Positions 1-10,151 of a stretch of DNA of 64,000 bases are shown here, piece after piece. Source of the DNA: Gnetum montanum. Lineage: Eukaryota > Streptophyta > Gnetopsida > Gnetales > Gnetaceae. Under the pieces are notes generated by a model that had not been told where the DNA came from, did not search any database, and was given only the letters and a program-made list of their open reading frames with translations. The stretch lies in NCBI GenBank assembly GCA_015680685.1, contig MNCI01002682.1, positions 575,119 to 639,118 on the forward strand, in the 5' to 3' direction. The translations under genes were made by a program, and so were the position numbers. The number at the start of each line of letters is the position of its first letter. Positions within the stretch are counted from its first letter, which is position 1.

Positions 1-241
1 CAGGCACATACTCATCTAGATGAGAATATATTACTTTGCACTCTTATGGGATTGGTGATTTCATATCATTTCACCTGTGAGAAGAAGACATTTTGCAAAC
101 AAATAAAGTATTAGTGTGCTTTTTTAGTTATATTATTTGGGAATGATATTGACCTTGGGGTTCATCCAATGATATTAATGATATCCACTAAACCTAGATA
201 GTGCATGTTTCAACAAACAAAGTCCTCAACAATGGTGCCAA
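1..241 (-). mobile_element. Element H: leader region next to its 5' LTR (partial)
   Basis: This is the start of the internal region of a minus-strand LTR retrotransposon whose body lies left of the window. On the minus strand it begins just after the LTR with a primer-binding site and then resembles the leader of element C (shared block around an ACCTAGATAGTGCA-like stretch at 190-205). No coding sequence is recognisable in these 241 bases. The assignment rests on the LTR and primer site beside it. Confidence 0.6.
223..240 (-). promoter_or_regulatory. Primer-binding site of H (tRNA-Asp type)
   Basis: Read on the minus strand these 18 bases are TGGCACCATTGTTGAGGA, one base inside the LTR end. 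They match, with a few transitions, the plant tRNA-Asp 3'-end complement used by Athila-type Ty3/gypsy elements (TGGCGCCGTTGCCGGGGA). Element C keeps the closest version, at 59820-59837. Confidence 0.65.
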
Positions 242-1146
242 TGATGAGCAGTTGAAGGTACCCCTATGCCCAACCATATGAATCATGAAGCGTTCACGTG
301 CAATTCGGTCGAATTCCATGGACTCTCTAATTTTCGGTGCACTAGTTTTCTAGGAAGTGAATCTTGCCCTAAGGTTGTTCGTTGTCTTTCCAATTACACT
401 TGTGAAGTACAAAGGTATGGTTAAGTGTAATCCAAGCATATGATTTTTATCATTTTATGTTTTATAGTTTTGATGCTTAAAGAGAGAGATGAAGTAAATT
501 AATAACTAATTTAATTTAACTAACTAACTAGTCTCTAACTAGTCCTACATAATCATCTGGTCCCACTTTCCGTACATGTTTTGAACTCACATATCCACTG
601 CTGGGTTACCAATCACTATGCTACTAGGCGTACCAAGCAATAACGTTGTTGGGATTACCAAGCAAATACATATTTTGCTCGAAGCCATCGTACTTATTTA
701 TTTAATCTATCTAGCTTATCTTGCTTAATTACTTAATTAGCTTAATTACTAGAAATCATTGAATAAATAACTGAAAGTATTAAATGCATGAATAAAACAT
801 CTAAACTATCCAAAATGCTACAAGGTTTATCAAGAAGCTCATCTTTATTGTTGTACACACTATTGTGCTCACGTATAATAGTGGTCAAATAAAGATTTGT
901 ATAGTCAATGACTCCTACTGTGGGCACTCAAGAGAAATATTCTAATTTTCAAATGTAAAAATTGCAAGAGCTTTGCTACTATTATGACTTGAATTCTCGA
1001 ACTATGTTGATGGGGCCTCATAGACATAGCAAATGCGTAGCCCCATCGACGGAGCAACACCATGTAAACAGGGCCCCATTGACAGGGCCTTGTTGACGAG
1101 GCCATGTCAATGGGTGCTTGTTAATGCGACACTTTGATGCTCATCA
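242..1146 (-). repeat. 5' LTR of element H (905 bp)
   Basis: The left edge is TGATGAG and the right edge CTCATCA, the same termini as the other LTRs of this family (10152, 25570, 50565, 59839). It is colinear with the LTRs of D and E, including the block of GGTTACCAA-type repeats and the GTTGATGGGG/CATCGACGG motifs near 1000-1110 (U3 on the minus strand). The stretch carrying the TATA box in D (10928) appears deleted here. The primer site at 223-240 makes it a 5' LTR. No target-site duplication can be tested. Confidence 0.75.
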
Positions 1147-2684
1147 CCATGGAAAGATGCATTGAAGTTGTGGACAAGATTTACAAAAACTTGGTTGTTG
1201 TAGGATGAGTTGATACTATTGAGTTGACAAGAAGTTATCTTGTATTGTTTCTTCTATGACGTTCTCCTTTTCTATTTTTAAGAATTGATGTTTCCTTTTT
1301 GTTTATTTGGGAATTTTAGTTTTTTATTTTTTTAGAAATTGGTGAACATAAAATTGAGTTATTTAACTTAATTTAACTTGTACCCTCTTCTACTTGTAAT
1401 TTGGACATTACTAAAGTTAGGTACTAGAAAATCAAGAAAAATTATGCTATAAATACATGCATGGTGTGAGCTTGTTATGTGCAATTGCAGAGAGTGAGAG
1501 AAGCCTTGCACTCATCAATTCATCCTAAGAATTTTTTTTACCTTGCTCTATCGATATTTTCCTTCATAGTGAAGGGTTTTATCAAGTAAATTTTATGTGT
1601 TAAAGTTTTTTTTTTTCATTATTCAGCAAATCCTTTGTTTTAATTGTTTTCTGCAATAATTGGTATTGGACCAAGGTTCAAGGTTCTATGTCATTGATAG
1701 ATATACGATGTAGTGTTACTCAAGAAATCAAGCAATTAATGCAAAGTTAGCAATTGATATGCAACTTTTGTTAAACAAGATGGTTTGTGCACAAGGTTGC
1801 ATAGGTATAAGGTTTTTCATTAATTTTGCCAATTTTACCATACAGGTTCCACTATTTTGTGGGTGTTACTATTCGCAAATGTACCCATGATCATTATTAA
1901 TTTGCAGTGATAAATTAAGCATCCAACAAATAGATATTAGCTAGATGTACAACAACTCAAATTCTAACATCCAATGTAAACTTTGGTGTAGATGGCTAGT
2001 AATGGTGGAACATCTGGTATAGCATGTAGATGTATGGCATGGTGAATGGATTTTTCGCATGTATTGTAGGATAAGTAGGATATGTTGCTTTTGCAAGTTT
2101 GTTTGGTGTTTTAACAAGATGGATTATTATTGTGGGGTAGTTGTTAATTTTATAGGATAAGTTATTCCTATGATGTGGTCACTATATATAATACTAAGTT
2201 GTTTACTACTTGTATGGATTTATCAATAGGGTTTTAGTAAGATAATTTTTTTTTTGCAATTTTATCATTGGTAGTTTTAACAAAATAGTTTTACTAGAAT
2301 ATTTCTATAGGTTCATTGCTAGGATGAATTGTTTTTATTGCAAGAAGAATTTTTATTATAGGTGCCAAGATAGATTGTCTTTATTGAAGCATGAATGAAT
2401 GTTGTAGATTTAAACATGTGTCATGATATGGATATTTTCATATAATGGTTGTGCAAGTTTAAGCATGTGTTATAAGATGAAGATTTTCTTACAATGATTT
2501 TCCAATAATAAGTTTTGTTTTTGCAAGTTGTTAGCAGCCACATGTATAACTTAGCTATGGCAATACATATATTGTAATCTTGCATGTTGCATGAAATTGA
2601 ATAGTGCTCATGCTTAGAAGAAAAAATTCAGGCCTACTTGATGTATTCTTAAGTTTGCTCATCATATTGGCATTGAAGGGTGAA
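1147..2684. other. Unassigned AT-rich intergenic stretch
   Basis: No coding region, RNA gene or clear terminal repeat is visible in these 1.5 kb. A TATA-like CTATAAATACATGC lies at 1447-1460 on the plus strand, followed by a GAGAGTGAGAGAAGCC stretch at about 1490-1505 that would suit the start of an LTR R region. A decayed LTR is possible, but no partner copy is in the window to test it. Confidence 0.4.
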
Positions 2685-3800
2685 TGTTAGCAAATAACAG
2701 TACCAACATGTTTGGGACCGCCAATGTTTTCCTTCGGTCTCGTGATTGGGATCATGGGAAATGAAGATGTTCCTTCAAACTTGGGTTGCCAATGTTTTCC
2801 TTCAGTCTCGTGATTGGGATCATGGGAAATGAAGATGTTCCTTGAAACTTGGGTTTAGGTGTTTATTGATCTTTGGAAACACCAAGGCCCAAATACCTCC
2901 AAATAAACTTAGTGGTAATATAGTGAACTAAACATAAATGTGTGTTTGCCATGGTCGATGTTGAAATGCTTGGGTTTGTGTATGAAACTGTAATTAGCTA
3001 TTATAAAAGAGAGTTAGCTAACCTTGTTGAATACTATGAGTCATTAAAGATTCCTATTTTGTCAAGTCACTTAGTCTATATAGTCCTTATAATACGTTGC
3101 TTGAAACAAATAAGATTTCACAAAAATGCCTAAGCACAATTCTACAGAAATCTACTCCTAATTCCCCCAAGAGAGAATTTTCCACAAAAAAAACTAGAAA
3201 TAGAGCAAGATTTAATGAATTTTAAAAAGAGAAAAGAAAGAAAGTATAGTTTTCTAAGACAACACAAGCTCTTATATGGTAACCAAATAGAAGTCTAGAA
3301 TTACACAAAAATAGAGCTATAAGATCCATCAGAAAATCCCAAAATACTATCTAAACCATTAGGTAAGCAACTAAGACAAAATGAGAAGAAAAGAAGTCAC
3401 ATGATTAAAACAAAGCAATTGAATTGTGGAAATTAACAAGCTATGTTTTACAAGTAATCTTCAATAATTCATTTTTATTTATTCTACCCTTTTTATAGTG
3501 ACTTCTAAATAAGGATCATCATAAGATATTAAGGTGAATTACAAATATCTAGGGAATTTACTCATAATAAGAAGTTATAACTTCTATAGGAAGTTATTAG
3601 AGAAATTTACGCCATAGTTGACAAGTGTCTTCTTGATAATGAGAAATTAAAATTAATTACAAATATCATGTAGTTTTAGTCGTAACTATCATAAGAAGTT
3701 ACAACTTCCATTGTAATAAAAAAGATAATAGCCAAATGTCCCCTTGAACGTTGAGGGGAATATCCCATAAATTTCTCTTTTTTTACAATATATATATATA
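2685..3800 (-). repeat. Truncated LTR of family G (R-U5 part)
   Basis: From the TGTTAGC edge at 2685 this region is colinear with 38134 to about 39560 of the complete G LTR. Shared blocks include AACACCAAGGCCCA, TACCTCCAAATA and CTAGAAATAGAGCAAGATT. A minus-strand TATA box (CTATAAAAAGGG, about 3488-3499) is shared with 39383-39394, which sets the orientation. About 2 kb of U3 present in G is missing on the right. An AT microsatellite lies at 3787-3804. Confidence 0.65.
2725..2860. repeat. 68-bp tandem duplication inside the G-family LTR fragment
   Basis: Two adjacent near-identical 68-bp units, 2725-2792 and 2793-2860, both starting TGTTTTCCTTC and differing at only a few bases. The G copy at 38134 does not show the duplication. 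Confidence 0.85.
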
Positions 3801-4097
3801 TATTATAATAAAGTTATCAGGACTACCGTGGGGTTATATCACTGGCCCTTCACTCGATGCTTACACTGTCTTGTTTGGATAATTAAGTCATAAAACCTTG
3901 AAATTAATCCATAATCCGGACCACGTGTGATCTTCGTACTTGCTCATAAAGTCTTAAAAAAAACAAAAACAAAAAAAAAAACGTTTCCATGATCTTCGGC
4001 ATCTTTGTGTGGCCATATGCCGAATGGCGTCATGAGTCTTGATGAAAATTCTGGAAAAGTTGAATCTCTGAATCTACTGCAACGCTGAAAAAGTGGT
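3801..4097. other. Spacer between the G fragment and the gene-fragment island
   Basis: No gene is recognised. An A-rich tract lies at 3956-3981. Base composition shifts here from AT-rich repeat DNA to the more GC- and CpG-containing sequence of the adjacent gene fragments. Confidence 0.4.
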
Positions 4098-4575
4098 TCA
4101 GCTGCCGACGCTGGGACTCCAGCACAAGGCAGCCACAATGGCGCATAGAAGCACGACATCCAGCAGCGACAGCTTCAACAATCGCGACTCAGAATCGCCC
4201 ATAATTACAATCCACTTGTCGTTGAGGCATCGCCTCTGCTTTAGCTTCACAAACTTGCAATTTCCAGAAATCGCGTGGAAATTCCAGTTCCACTCTCTGC
4301 TAATCTCGCCTCTGTTGACGCCCCGCCATTGGAGATGATGCAAAGCTGAGAGACAAGGGGCACTGTTCTTGTCGCCGGACACGGCCCCTGTAAAAACCAG
4401 GGTTTCAAAGGTGCAAAGGATTGCAGTAAAATGTGCGGAAAATTCGGGAGGTAGGGCATGATGTGGACGCGGATTGCGAGCTTGATGAAGAGAGCAGCGC
4501 TGAAGAAAAAACATTTTGTTGTGGCTGAGATTCCAACCTGCCATTCCCATTTTGCTGGAGTTTGTGGAACTTTTC
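4098..4575 (-). pseudogene. Possible SGNH/PC-esterase-type gene fragment (GDS motif)
   Basis: This is the C-terminal part of a minus-strand frame that begins in the malectin fragment at 4979 and runs open to 4098. Around 4149-4295 it reads CKFVKLKQRRCL then KWIVIMGDSESRLLKLSLL. A hydrophobic strand followed by G-D-S, preceded by a Cys-rich lead-in, resembles block I of plant SGNH/PC-esterase-like proteins. A hydrophobic run then leads to a stop. No Asp-x-x-His block follows, so at most an N-terminal fragment is present, fused by chance or rearrangement to the LRR-RLK relic. The family call is from motif memory only and is weak. Confidence 0.3.
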
Positions 4576-4577
4576 AT

Positions 4578-5884
4578 TGCAGGGTTAAATTCAGGTGAAG
4601 CACTTATAGCAGAAATTAATATTTCATCGGCTCCTTGAACTGGAATGCGGCAAGTTCCCTTCCCCGCCCAGAAAAAGTGAATTTCCATGACATTATTTGT
4701 AACATTTGCGCCGAATGTGTGAACCACTGCTGTGTACGAACTCCTACCTTCCTTCTCAATATTGAAGTCAATCAACACCCTCTTCCCCTGTATATATACA
4801 TCGAAGTAGCGTCCTCCAACGCCTTTCCGACTTGCTGTACTTGGGATTTCTATTTCTGCAAACTGTGGGCTAATCTTATATCGTCCATTTTCAAGTCCCA
4901 AATAGAGTATCTCAAGGAACTTGGAGATACTTTTGTTGTCTGATATAATTCTGAATCTAAACTGTTTGCAGATTGACACTAGGTTGTTCTCACATGCGTA
5001 GGATCAACAGATCTTTCCATGAATTGCCCTACACTGCCTACACCCCAGTCCTGAGCATCAGTAGGAAGCAGGCCCAAGGGTTTCATTGTCTCTTTGATAA
5101 ACTGTTCCAGTGGCAGATGTTATTCTTTTTGGATCACCACCACAGTTCACTGCAATTTTAGAATCTGTCTGATTCATTAATCTGAAAATAATTCCCTACG
5201 ATGTTCATTTGCAAATCTTGTTTATTCAGCCATGTTGGAAGAGATCTACTGCATGAAGCGATGAGGAGATATTGGAAGGAAGCTGCCTTGATAAGCTATT
5301 TTTTCCGAGGAACAAGAATGTTAGCTTGCTTAAGCTCTGGAATGAATTTGGGATGCCGCTTATCAAGTTATTAAAGATCAAGTCCAAATGCTGTAAAATT
5401 TTCATATCCCCAATAAATGATGGAATTTCCCTTGTTATTCTGGTGTTTTTCAGGACCAATTTAGTCATTGCTTTTAGTCATTGCTTTCAAGTTTCTCAAA
5501 AAAGACGATGATTATCCGGAGGTCAGATCACCCACTCTTAGACTGGTCAATGATGTTAGGCTAGCAAAGCTTCAAGGAATTTGGCCTTGAAGACCAGTTC
5601 CTTGAAATCTCCATCTGTAAGCACCCAAACCGGAACCTGCGAAGTGGAGAATCACTTATCCTTGAGCTGCAAGCTACAATTTTTTGGCAGAAAAGTGGAA
5701 AGCAGCCCCCAATAAAACTAGATTTATAGAAATCTGTCTCTCTGCAATTTGTTGCCGGGTATAAATATTGGAGCTGCAAAGCACATGCCATAGTAATCAT
5801 TCTTTTCTTATCGACGATACTATATAACCGTTGCATGAAATTGCCAAAAGGTACCAATAGATAGTTTTATTGAATATTAAAATA
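4578..5884 (-). pseudogene. LRR receptor-like kinase pseudogene (LRR + malectin-like domain, kinase missing)
   Basis: In minus-strand order the relic shows an LRR exon near 5570-5625 (FQGTGLQGQIP, SLTSLTSLRVGD), further LRRs at 5468-5226 (LQHLDLIFNNLISGIP, LTFLFLGKNSL), then a malectin-like domain starting NCGGDPKRITSATG at about 5148-5107 and continuing GLENGRYKISPQFAEIEIP, FDVYIQGKRVL, FWAGKGTCRIPVQG, LISAISASPEFNP to 4578. This order is that of plant LRR-VIII-2 receptor kinases. Stops (after GQIP and after ETLGPASY) and frameshifts (about 5050 and 4890) break it. A 12-bp duplication of AAAGCAATGACT lies near 5470-5495. The transmembrane and kinase parts are absent. In life such proteins are plasma-membrane receptors; this copy cannot be functional. 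Confidence 0.85.
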
Positions 5885-6222
5885 TCAATGATGTTAGGCT
5901 AGCAAAGCTTCAAGGAATTTGGCCTTGAAGACCAGTTCCTTGAAATCTCCATCTGTAAGCACCCAAACCGGAACCTGCGAAGTGGAGAATCACTTATCCT
6001 TGAGCTGCAAGCTACAATTTTTTGGCAGAAAAGTGGAAAGCAGCCCCCAATAAAACTAGATTTATAGAAATCTGTCTCTCTGCAATTTGTTGCCGGGTAT
6101 AAATATTGGAGCTGCAAAGCACATGCCATAGTAATCATTCTTTTCTTATCGACGATACTATATAACCGTTGCATGAAATTGCCAAAAGGTACCAATAGAT
6201 AGTTTTATTGAATATTAAAATA
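5547..6222. repeat. 338-bp exact tandem duplication of an LRR-RLK exon region
   Basis: 5547-5884 and 5885-6222 appear identical, with the same 98-codon frame at 5857-5561 and 6195-5899 on the minus strand (offset exactly 338). Each unit holds the GTGLQGQIP LRR exon with the flanking sequence upstream of it, and ends inside the left arm of the inverted repeat at 6202. The junction shares the pentamer TCAAT at both unit ends, which suggests a microhomology-mediated duplication, or else an assembly error. Confidence 0.9.
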
Positions 6223-6384
6223 TCAATACTGATATTGATAATTAGAAAACACTAAAATATATATACATAAAAAACAGATCTAAAGATCTTTAATAATTGC
6301 CAAATTTAATGATCTATTTTTTACTTATATTCTAGTTTTTCTAATTATCAGTATTAGCACTCATATTTTAGTATTTAATAAAAC
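6202..6384. mobile_element. Small inverted-repeat (MITE-like) element
   Basis: The left arm (about 6202-6262, starting GTTTTATTGAATATTAAAAT) is matched by the reverse complement of the right arm (about 6328-6384, ending AATAAAAC), with small indels. Shared core blocks are AATACTGATA and ATTAGAAAA. The loop is about 65 bp and AT-rich. No clear target-site duplication was found, so the class is open; a decayed MITE or a simple hairpin are both possible. Confidence 0.55.
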
Positions 6385-6425
6385 TGTCATGTTAGCATTA
6401 TTATTTCCTCACAAATACTCCCAAA

Positions 6426-6729
6426 ATGGTTAGAGGGCCATTTGGCGACATGAGTGGAATTGGAGGAATTATTAAAACCACCTTTGTGAAAAGCCTTTAC
6501 AATCAAACATATTTTGAATTTGAAAGACGCTGCTTTATTCGGGATGTTAATGGAATCACAGAAAATGGTGGCGTAGAAGCAGTTTACAAACAACTTATTA
6601 ATAAACTATTTAGACGTAATGCCGGTTGCACTTGAAGTGAAATAAAACCACTTTTAACTGAAAGGTTGATTAATGCGGATATCTTAGTTGTGTTGGATGA
6701 TAATAGATTAGGACCATGTGTGAGCCATT
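6426..6729 (+). pseudogene. NB-ARC (TIR-NBS-LRR-like) resistance gene fragment
   Basis: The plus-strand frame reads GIGGIIKTTFVKSLYNQ (degenerate P-loop; the usual G-K-T-T is I-K-T-T here), then FEFERRCFIRDVN (an RNBS-A block of TIR-class style), then, after an in-frame TGA at 6633, KPLLTERLINADILVVLDD with a kinase-2 LVVLDD motif near 6684-6701. Spacing and order fit the first third of an NB-ARC ATPase switch domain from a plant immune receptor. No TIR domain, GLPL, MHD or LRR follows. The altered P-loop lysine context and the stop make it a pseudogene. Confidence 0.8.
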
Positions 6730-7524
6730 CTTGTTAGTTTTCGTCTTTTATCTTCCTCTTTAAACGTAAAAGCAAAGTGGTAATCTTTTAAGTTTGGAGA
6801 TGAAGAAGAGTGAACCAACAAAATTGCTGTGAGAATGATTACAAAGACATGGTGAACATAGTCAAATTATCTGCAGGAGTTCTGTTGATACATTCCATGG
6901 GATGGCTTCATTTGAATTTTTTATTGTTTACAAGATACGGTCATTTTCCCCCCCTTAAAGCACCGATGATTTGCTTATTTAGAACTAAATAGTTTCATAA
7001 ATATTATTATAACGTTTTCTTTCATTCACTTGGCTACGGATAATGAGTTTTGGGCATTGTGTTAATGCTGTTTTTCTTTCTGTTTTTATTTTTTATGTTT
7101 TCTAAAAGCATGTTAAGAGTCCTGTTCTTGTCCCGTGGAAGGACCACAATGTTATGGATCATTTACCAAAGGTCAGGTTTTACTTTTACCATATTTGTTT
7201 TACAAAGTTAAAGTTTATACATGCAAAAAATGTAATCCGTTAAGTTTCTACACCAGGCTTCGGTGAACTCACGGGAGCTTATTCGAGAAGAGTGCAGCAA
7301 TTTGTAGAGACTTCCGGAATTCATGGCAAAGCTTAAACCCCCATATTCGATAAGACTTGATTGGTTGTCTTCTCTCACAATTATTACCAAAAGCTTTGGC
7401 TTGTTATAGGGACTAAAATATCTCTCTTAAGAGGATGTTTTGCTTTAACGCAACTTTGAAATTGTTATAGGGACTAAAATATCTATATATAAAAACATCC
7501 CAAGCTTCAGAATTGTGTGAAATA
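6730..7524. other. Non-coding stretch between the NB-ARC relic and the chromovirus
   Basis: No gene is recognised. A 23-bp direct repeat beginning TTGTTATAGGGACTAAAATA occurs at 7401-7423 and 7462-7484. A TATA-like CTATATATAAAAA follows at about 7484-7496, upstream of the chromovirus gag start at 7525, and may belong to that element's leader or LTR. Confidence 0.4.
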
Positions 7525-8720
7525 AATGGAGGTTGTTGTTAATGATATCTAGGTTTTGATGGGTGATGTTTTGTAAATGATGGTGACCCTCGAGAACCAT
7601 GTAGATAAGATTAAGGCAAGGAACGATAACCTAGAGGACCAAGTGGGTATTCAACCAAAAGTTATAACATCTAGTTTGGGGTGGTCAATCCGAAAGTTCC
7701 AAGCTAAAAAGCCCAAAATGTAGAAGGGTGATTGTGACGATAAACTCTTGGATGCATTCCTCTTTTAGATAGAGTGCTTTCTCAAAATGAATAACTATTT
7801 GGAGGAAATGAAGGTTAACATTACCTCTCAATTCTTGCGTGGTGTTACTTAGACCTAGTAGCTTGGCATTGTCTATGAGATGAAGTTAGGAACTACTCGG
7901 AGGTTAGTGGAAACATGGGATGATCTCAAAACTACTTGCGTTGAAAACTTTTTCTCAAGCACTTCTACTGATAAAGCTTAGATGAAGTTAAGAGAACTCT
8001 AGTAGAGAGGAAAATTGAAGGATTACTTTCATGAATATCAAGAAGTGATCTTGCAAATCCCCACGATGGATGAGGAGTCAAAGTTCTACCTCTTTCTTAA
8101 TGACTTGAAACCATGGTCTAGCAGGAGATCAAAATCCGTAAGATCTCAAATTACAAGGAAGTCCTAGAATTGGCAACTAGTTTAGTAGTTAATACAAAGC
8201 TTCAAGGATAGGAAAAGAATGAAGTTGATGCACCTCAACATGATAAGAGGTCTAGTGGTGGATTAGGTAGGCTAGATGAAAGAAATTTTGGAAGTGACTT
8301 TTGGGATCCATATCCTATCATTAGGCTTGGTTCCCACGCCTTTTACTAGGGTAATGGGAAGCAATGGCCTGTTGAAGATTATGATTGGTTTGGGGATAAG
8401 CACTCATATTTTGAAGGCCTATCAATAACCTTCACATGTATCAAAACTTGTGGTGTTTCATTTATTCTGGAAACTATCTTGCTTGAGACTACCCTTAGAA
8501 CCCCAGTTGATGACCAGTTGGAAGGGATTCAAATGATGATTGATAGTTAAATGCTCTTGACCATTAATAGCAAGCTTGATTGCTGGTGATTGAGGTAAAT
8601 GATAATAAGATAAGAGATCAAGTCTTTGGAGATTATTGAGAAAATCTCCTAGAGTTTAGTAGTCATTTAGCAAAATTTGCAAGGAGAACAACTAAAGTAA
8701 GAACTCAGCTTGCATTTAAT
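7525..8720 (+). pseudogene. gag: Chromovirus-type gag remnant
   Basis: This plus-strand region starts at ATG 7525 and gives gag-like stretches broken by many stops: KIKARNDNLEDQV, IECFLKMNNYLEEMKVN, TWDDLKTTCVENFF, LKDYFHEYQEVILQIPTMDEE. The series of amphipathic helices ahead of an aspartic protease is that of the capsid domain of Ty3/gypsy elements. No clear zinc knuckle could be picked out in the decayed 3' part (8400-8700). Confidence 0.65.
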
Positions 8721-9114
8721 ATAGATGATCATGGTCTAATTTCCAATAAAGATGGTGGATGCCTTGCTTGACACAGGTGCTAGTTACAACTTTCTATCAC
8801 TTGAGTTGGCTTATACCCTTAATTTATTAGTATATCTAGCTTCGACATCTTGGAAGGTAGCTAAGTTCCATTCAATTAGATGCACCAAAGTTAGGAAAAA
8901 GGTGGTTGTAAAGATTGGTCAGTGGAATGGAAAATTGAACTTCTTTGTCTTAGATATTGATTCTTTCCTAGTCATTCTTGGACAAGAATTCTTTAAGAAA
9001 GAAAAAGTGCTAGTTGTTCCATATCTAAATGCCGTCCATATTACACATGAGGATTTTTCTTGCATGATGAAGACCTCTACACTAGGAGTAACTAGTACTA
9101 ATAAGAAAGCTTAG
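8721..9114 (+). pseudogene. Chromovirus aspartic protease domain
   Basis: The frame open from 8752 to 9114 (120 codons) begins VDALLDTGASYNFLS, which has the D-T-G-A-S active site of retropepsins. It continues with FFVLDIDSFLVILGQEFFKK, matching the LG-x-x-F-F region downstream in gypsy proteases. It lies between gag and RT as expected. It is the best-preserved part of this element, but it is isolated by stops on both sides. Confidence 0.8.
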
Positions 9115-10151
9115 ATAGTTTTGCCTATGGTAGTGAAGTGGGTTGTGAGGGACTTGGCCTAGTAAATGTTTTTTGTAGTTCTAAGGAAGATGGAAGATAG
9201 GAATTCTATATGAGTGAACATGCAAGTGGAGAACATGTTGGGGAGGTATAAGAATTTGATGCTAGCAAAGTTGCCTAGAGAATTGCTAGAATGATGAGTT
9301 GTTGACTGTAAAATTGAGCTATTTTTAGGAATTGTCCCTCTTATAGGATGATGTTATAAAATGATTACTCTTGAATTAGCAAAGTTGAGAAGGCATTTGG
9401 AAAGCTTGGTAGAGAAAACGATTATATTTAATCCTCGAAATCCCCTTATGGTGCTCATATGTTATTTGTCAAGAAGAAGGATGGTTCATTAAGTATGTCA
9501 TCAAGAATAGACATATGGTACCCTTGGTTTTGGACTTGTTTGATCAGCTAGTGGGAGTTCAAGTTTTCTCTTGATTCAACCTCCATTAATGTTATTATTA
9601 GGTATGGATCATAGAAGATGATGAAGAGAAGACTTCATGTGTCACTCATTATGATTCATACGAGTGGATAGCCATGCCTTTTGGATTGTGTAAGGCTCTT
9701 GCTACATTTTGTATGCTTATGAATGAGGTGTTATATCTATTCCTTAATAAGTTTGTTGTGGTGTATCTCAATGATATTTTGGTATACTCTTGCTTAATGG
9801 ATGACTTTCTTCAGCATCTAGATTTGATATTTTCAAAGTTTTGGAGTACAAACTATATGTTAATCAGGAGTAGTATGAATTTAAAAAGTTAGAACTAAAG
9901 TTCCTTGGCCACATCATTGGTGAAGGTAAGGTAAAGCAAAATCCAAAGAAAGTGGAGGTCATTACCACTTAGCTTATTCTAAAAGATATGCATCAGCTAT
10001 GCCAATTTCTAGGATTGACAAGTTACTATAGAAAGTTTGTTTGGGGGTTCTCTAGTATGACAATAGTCTTAATGAACATACAAAAGAAGGATATTTTCTA
10101 GAATTGGAATCACTAGTATGAGGAAGCATTCAACAAAATCAAGATAACCCT
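9115..10151 (+). pseudogene. pol: Chromovirus reverse transcriptase (truncated by element D)
   Basis: The RT begins near 9361 (LAKLRRHLESLVEK), passes through a broken finger region, and is clear from 9674: MPFGLCKALATFCMLMNEV, then FVVVYLNDILVYS, where the Y-x-D-D catalytic box has become Y-L-N-D. Next come FLGHIIGEGKV, CQFLGLTSYYRKFV and EEAFNKIKITL (RT thumb and start of RNase H). Reading stops abruptly at 10151, where the LTR of D begins. An integrase tail in the same orientation at 23336 may be the other side of the same element. Confidence 0.8.

Noticed and set aside
4635-4943. A 102-codon plus-strand frame
   Set aside because: Antisense to the malectin domain of the LRR-RLK relic and without any recognisable motif.
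5561-5857. A 98-codon frame present twice (5561 and 5899)
   Set aside because: Read in a different frame from the LRR peptide (GTGLQGQIP); identical only because the DNA is duplicated.
6810-6992. A 60-codon plus-strand frame after the NB-ARC fragment
   Set aside because: Does not continue NB-ARC motifs (no RNBS-B, GLPL) and has no recognisable domain.
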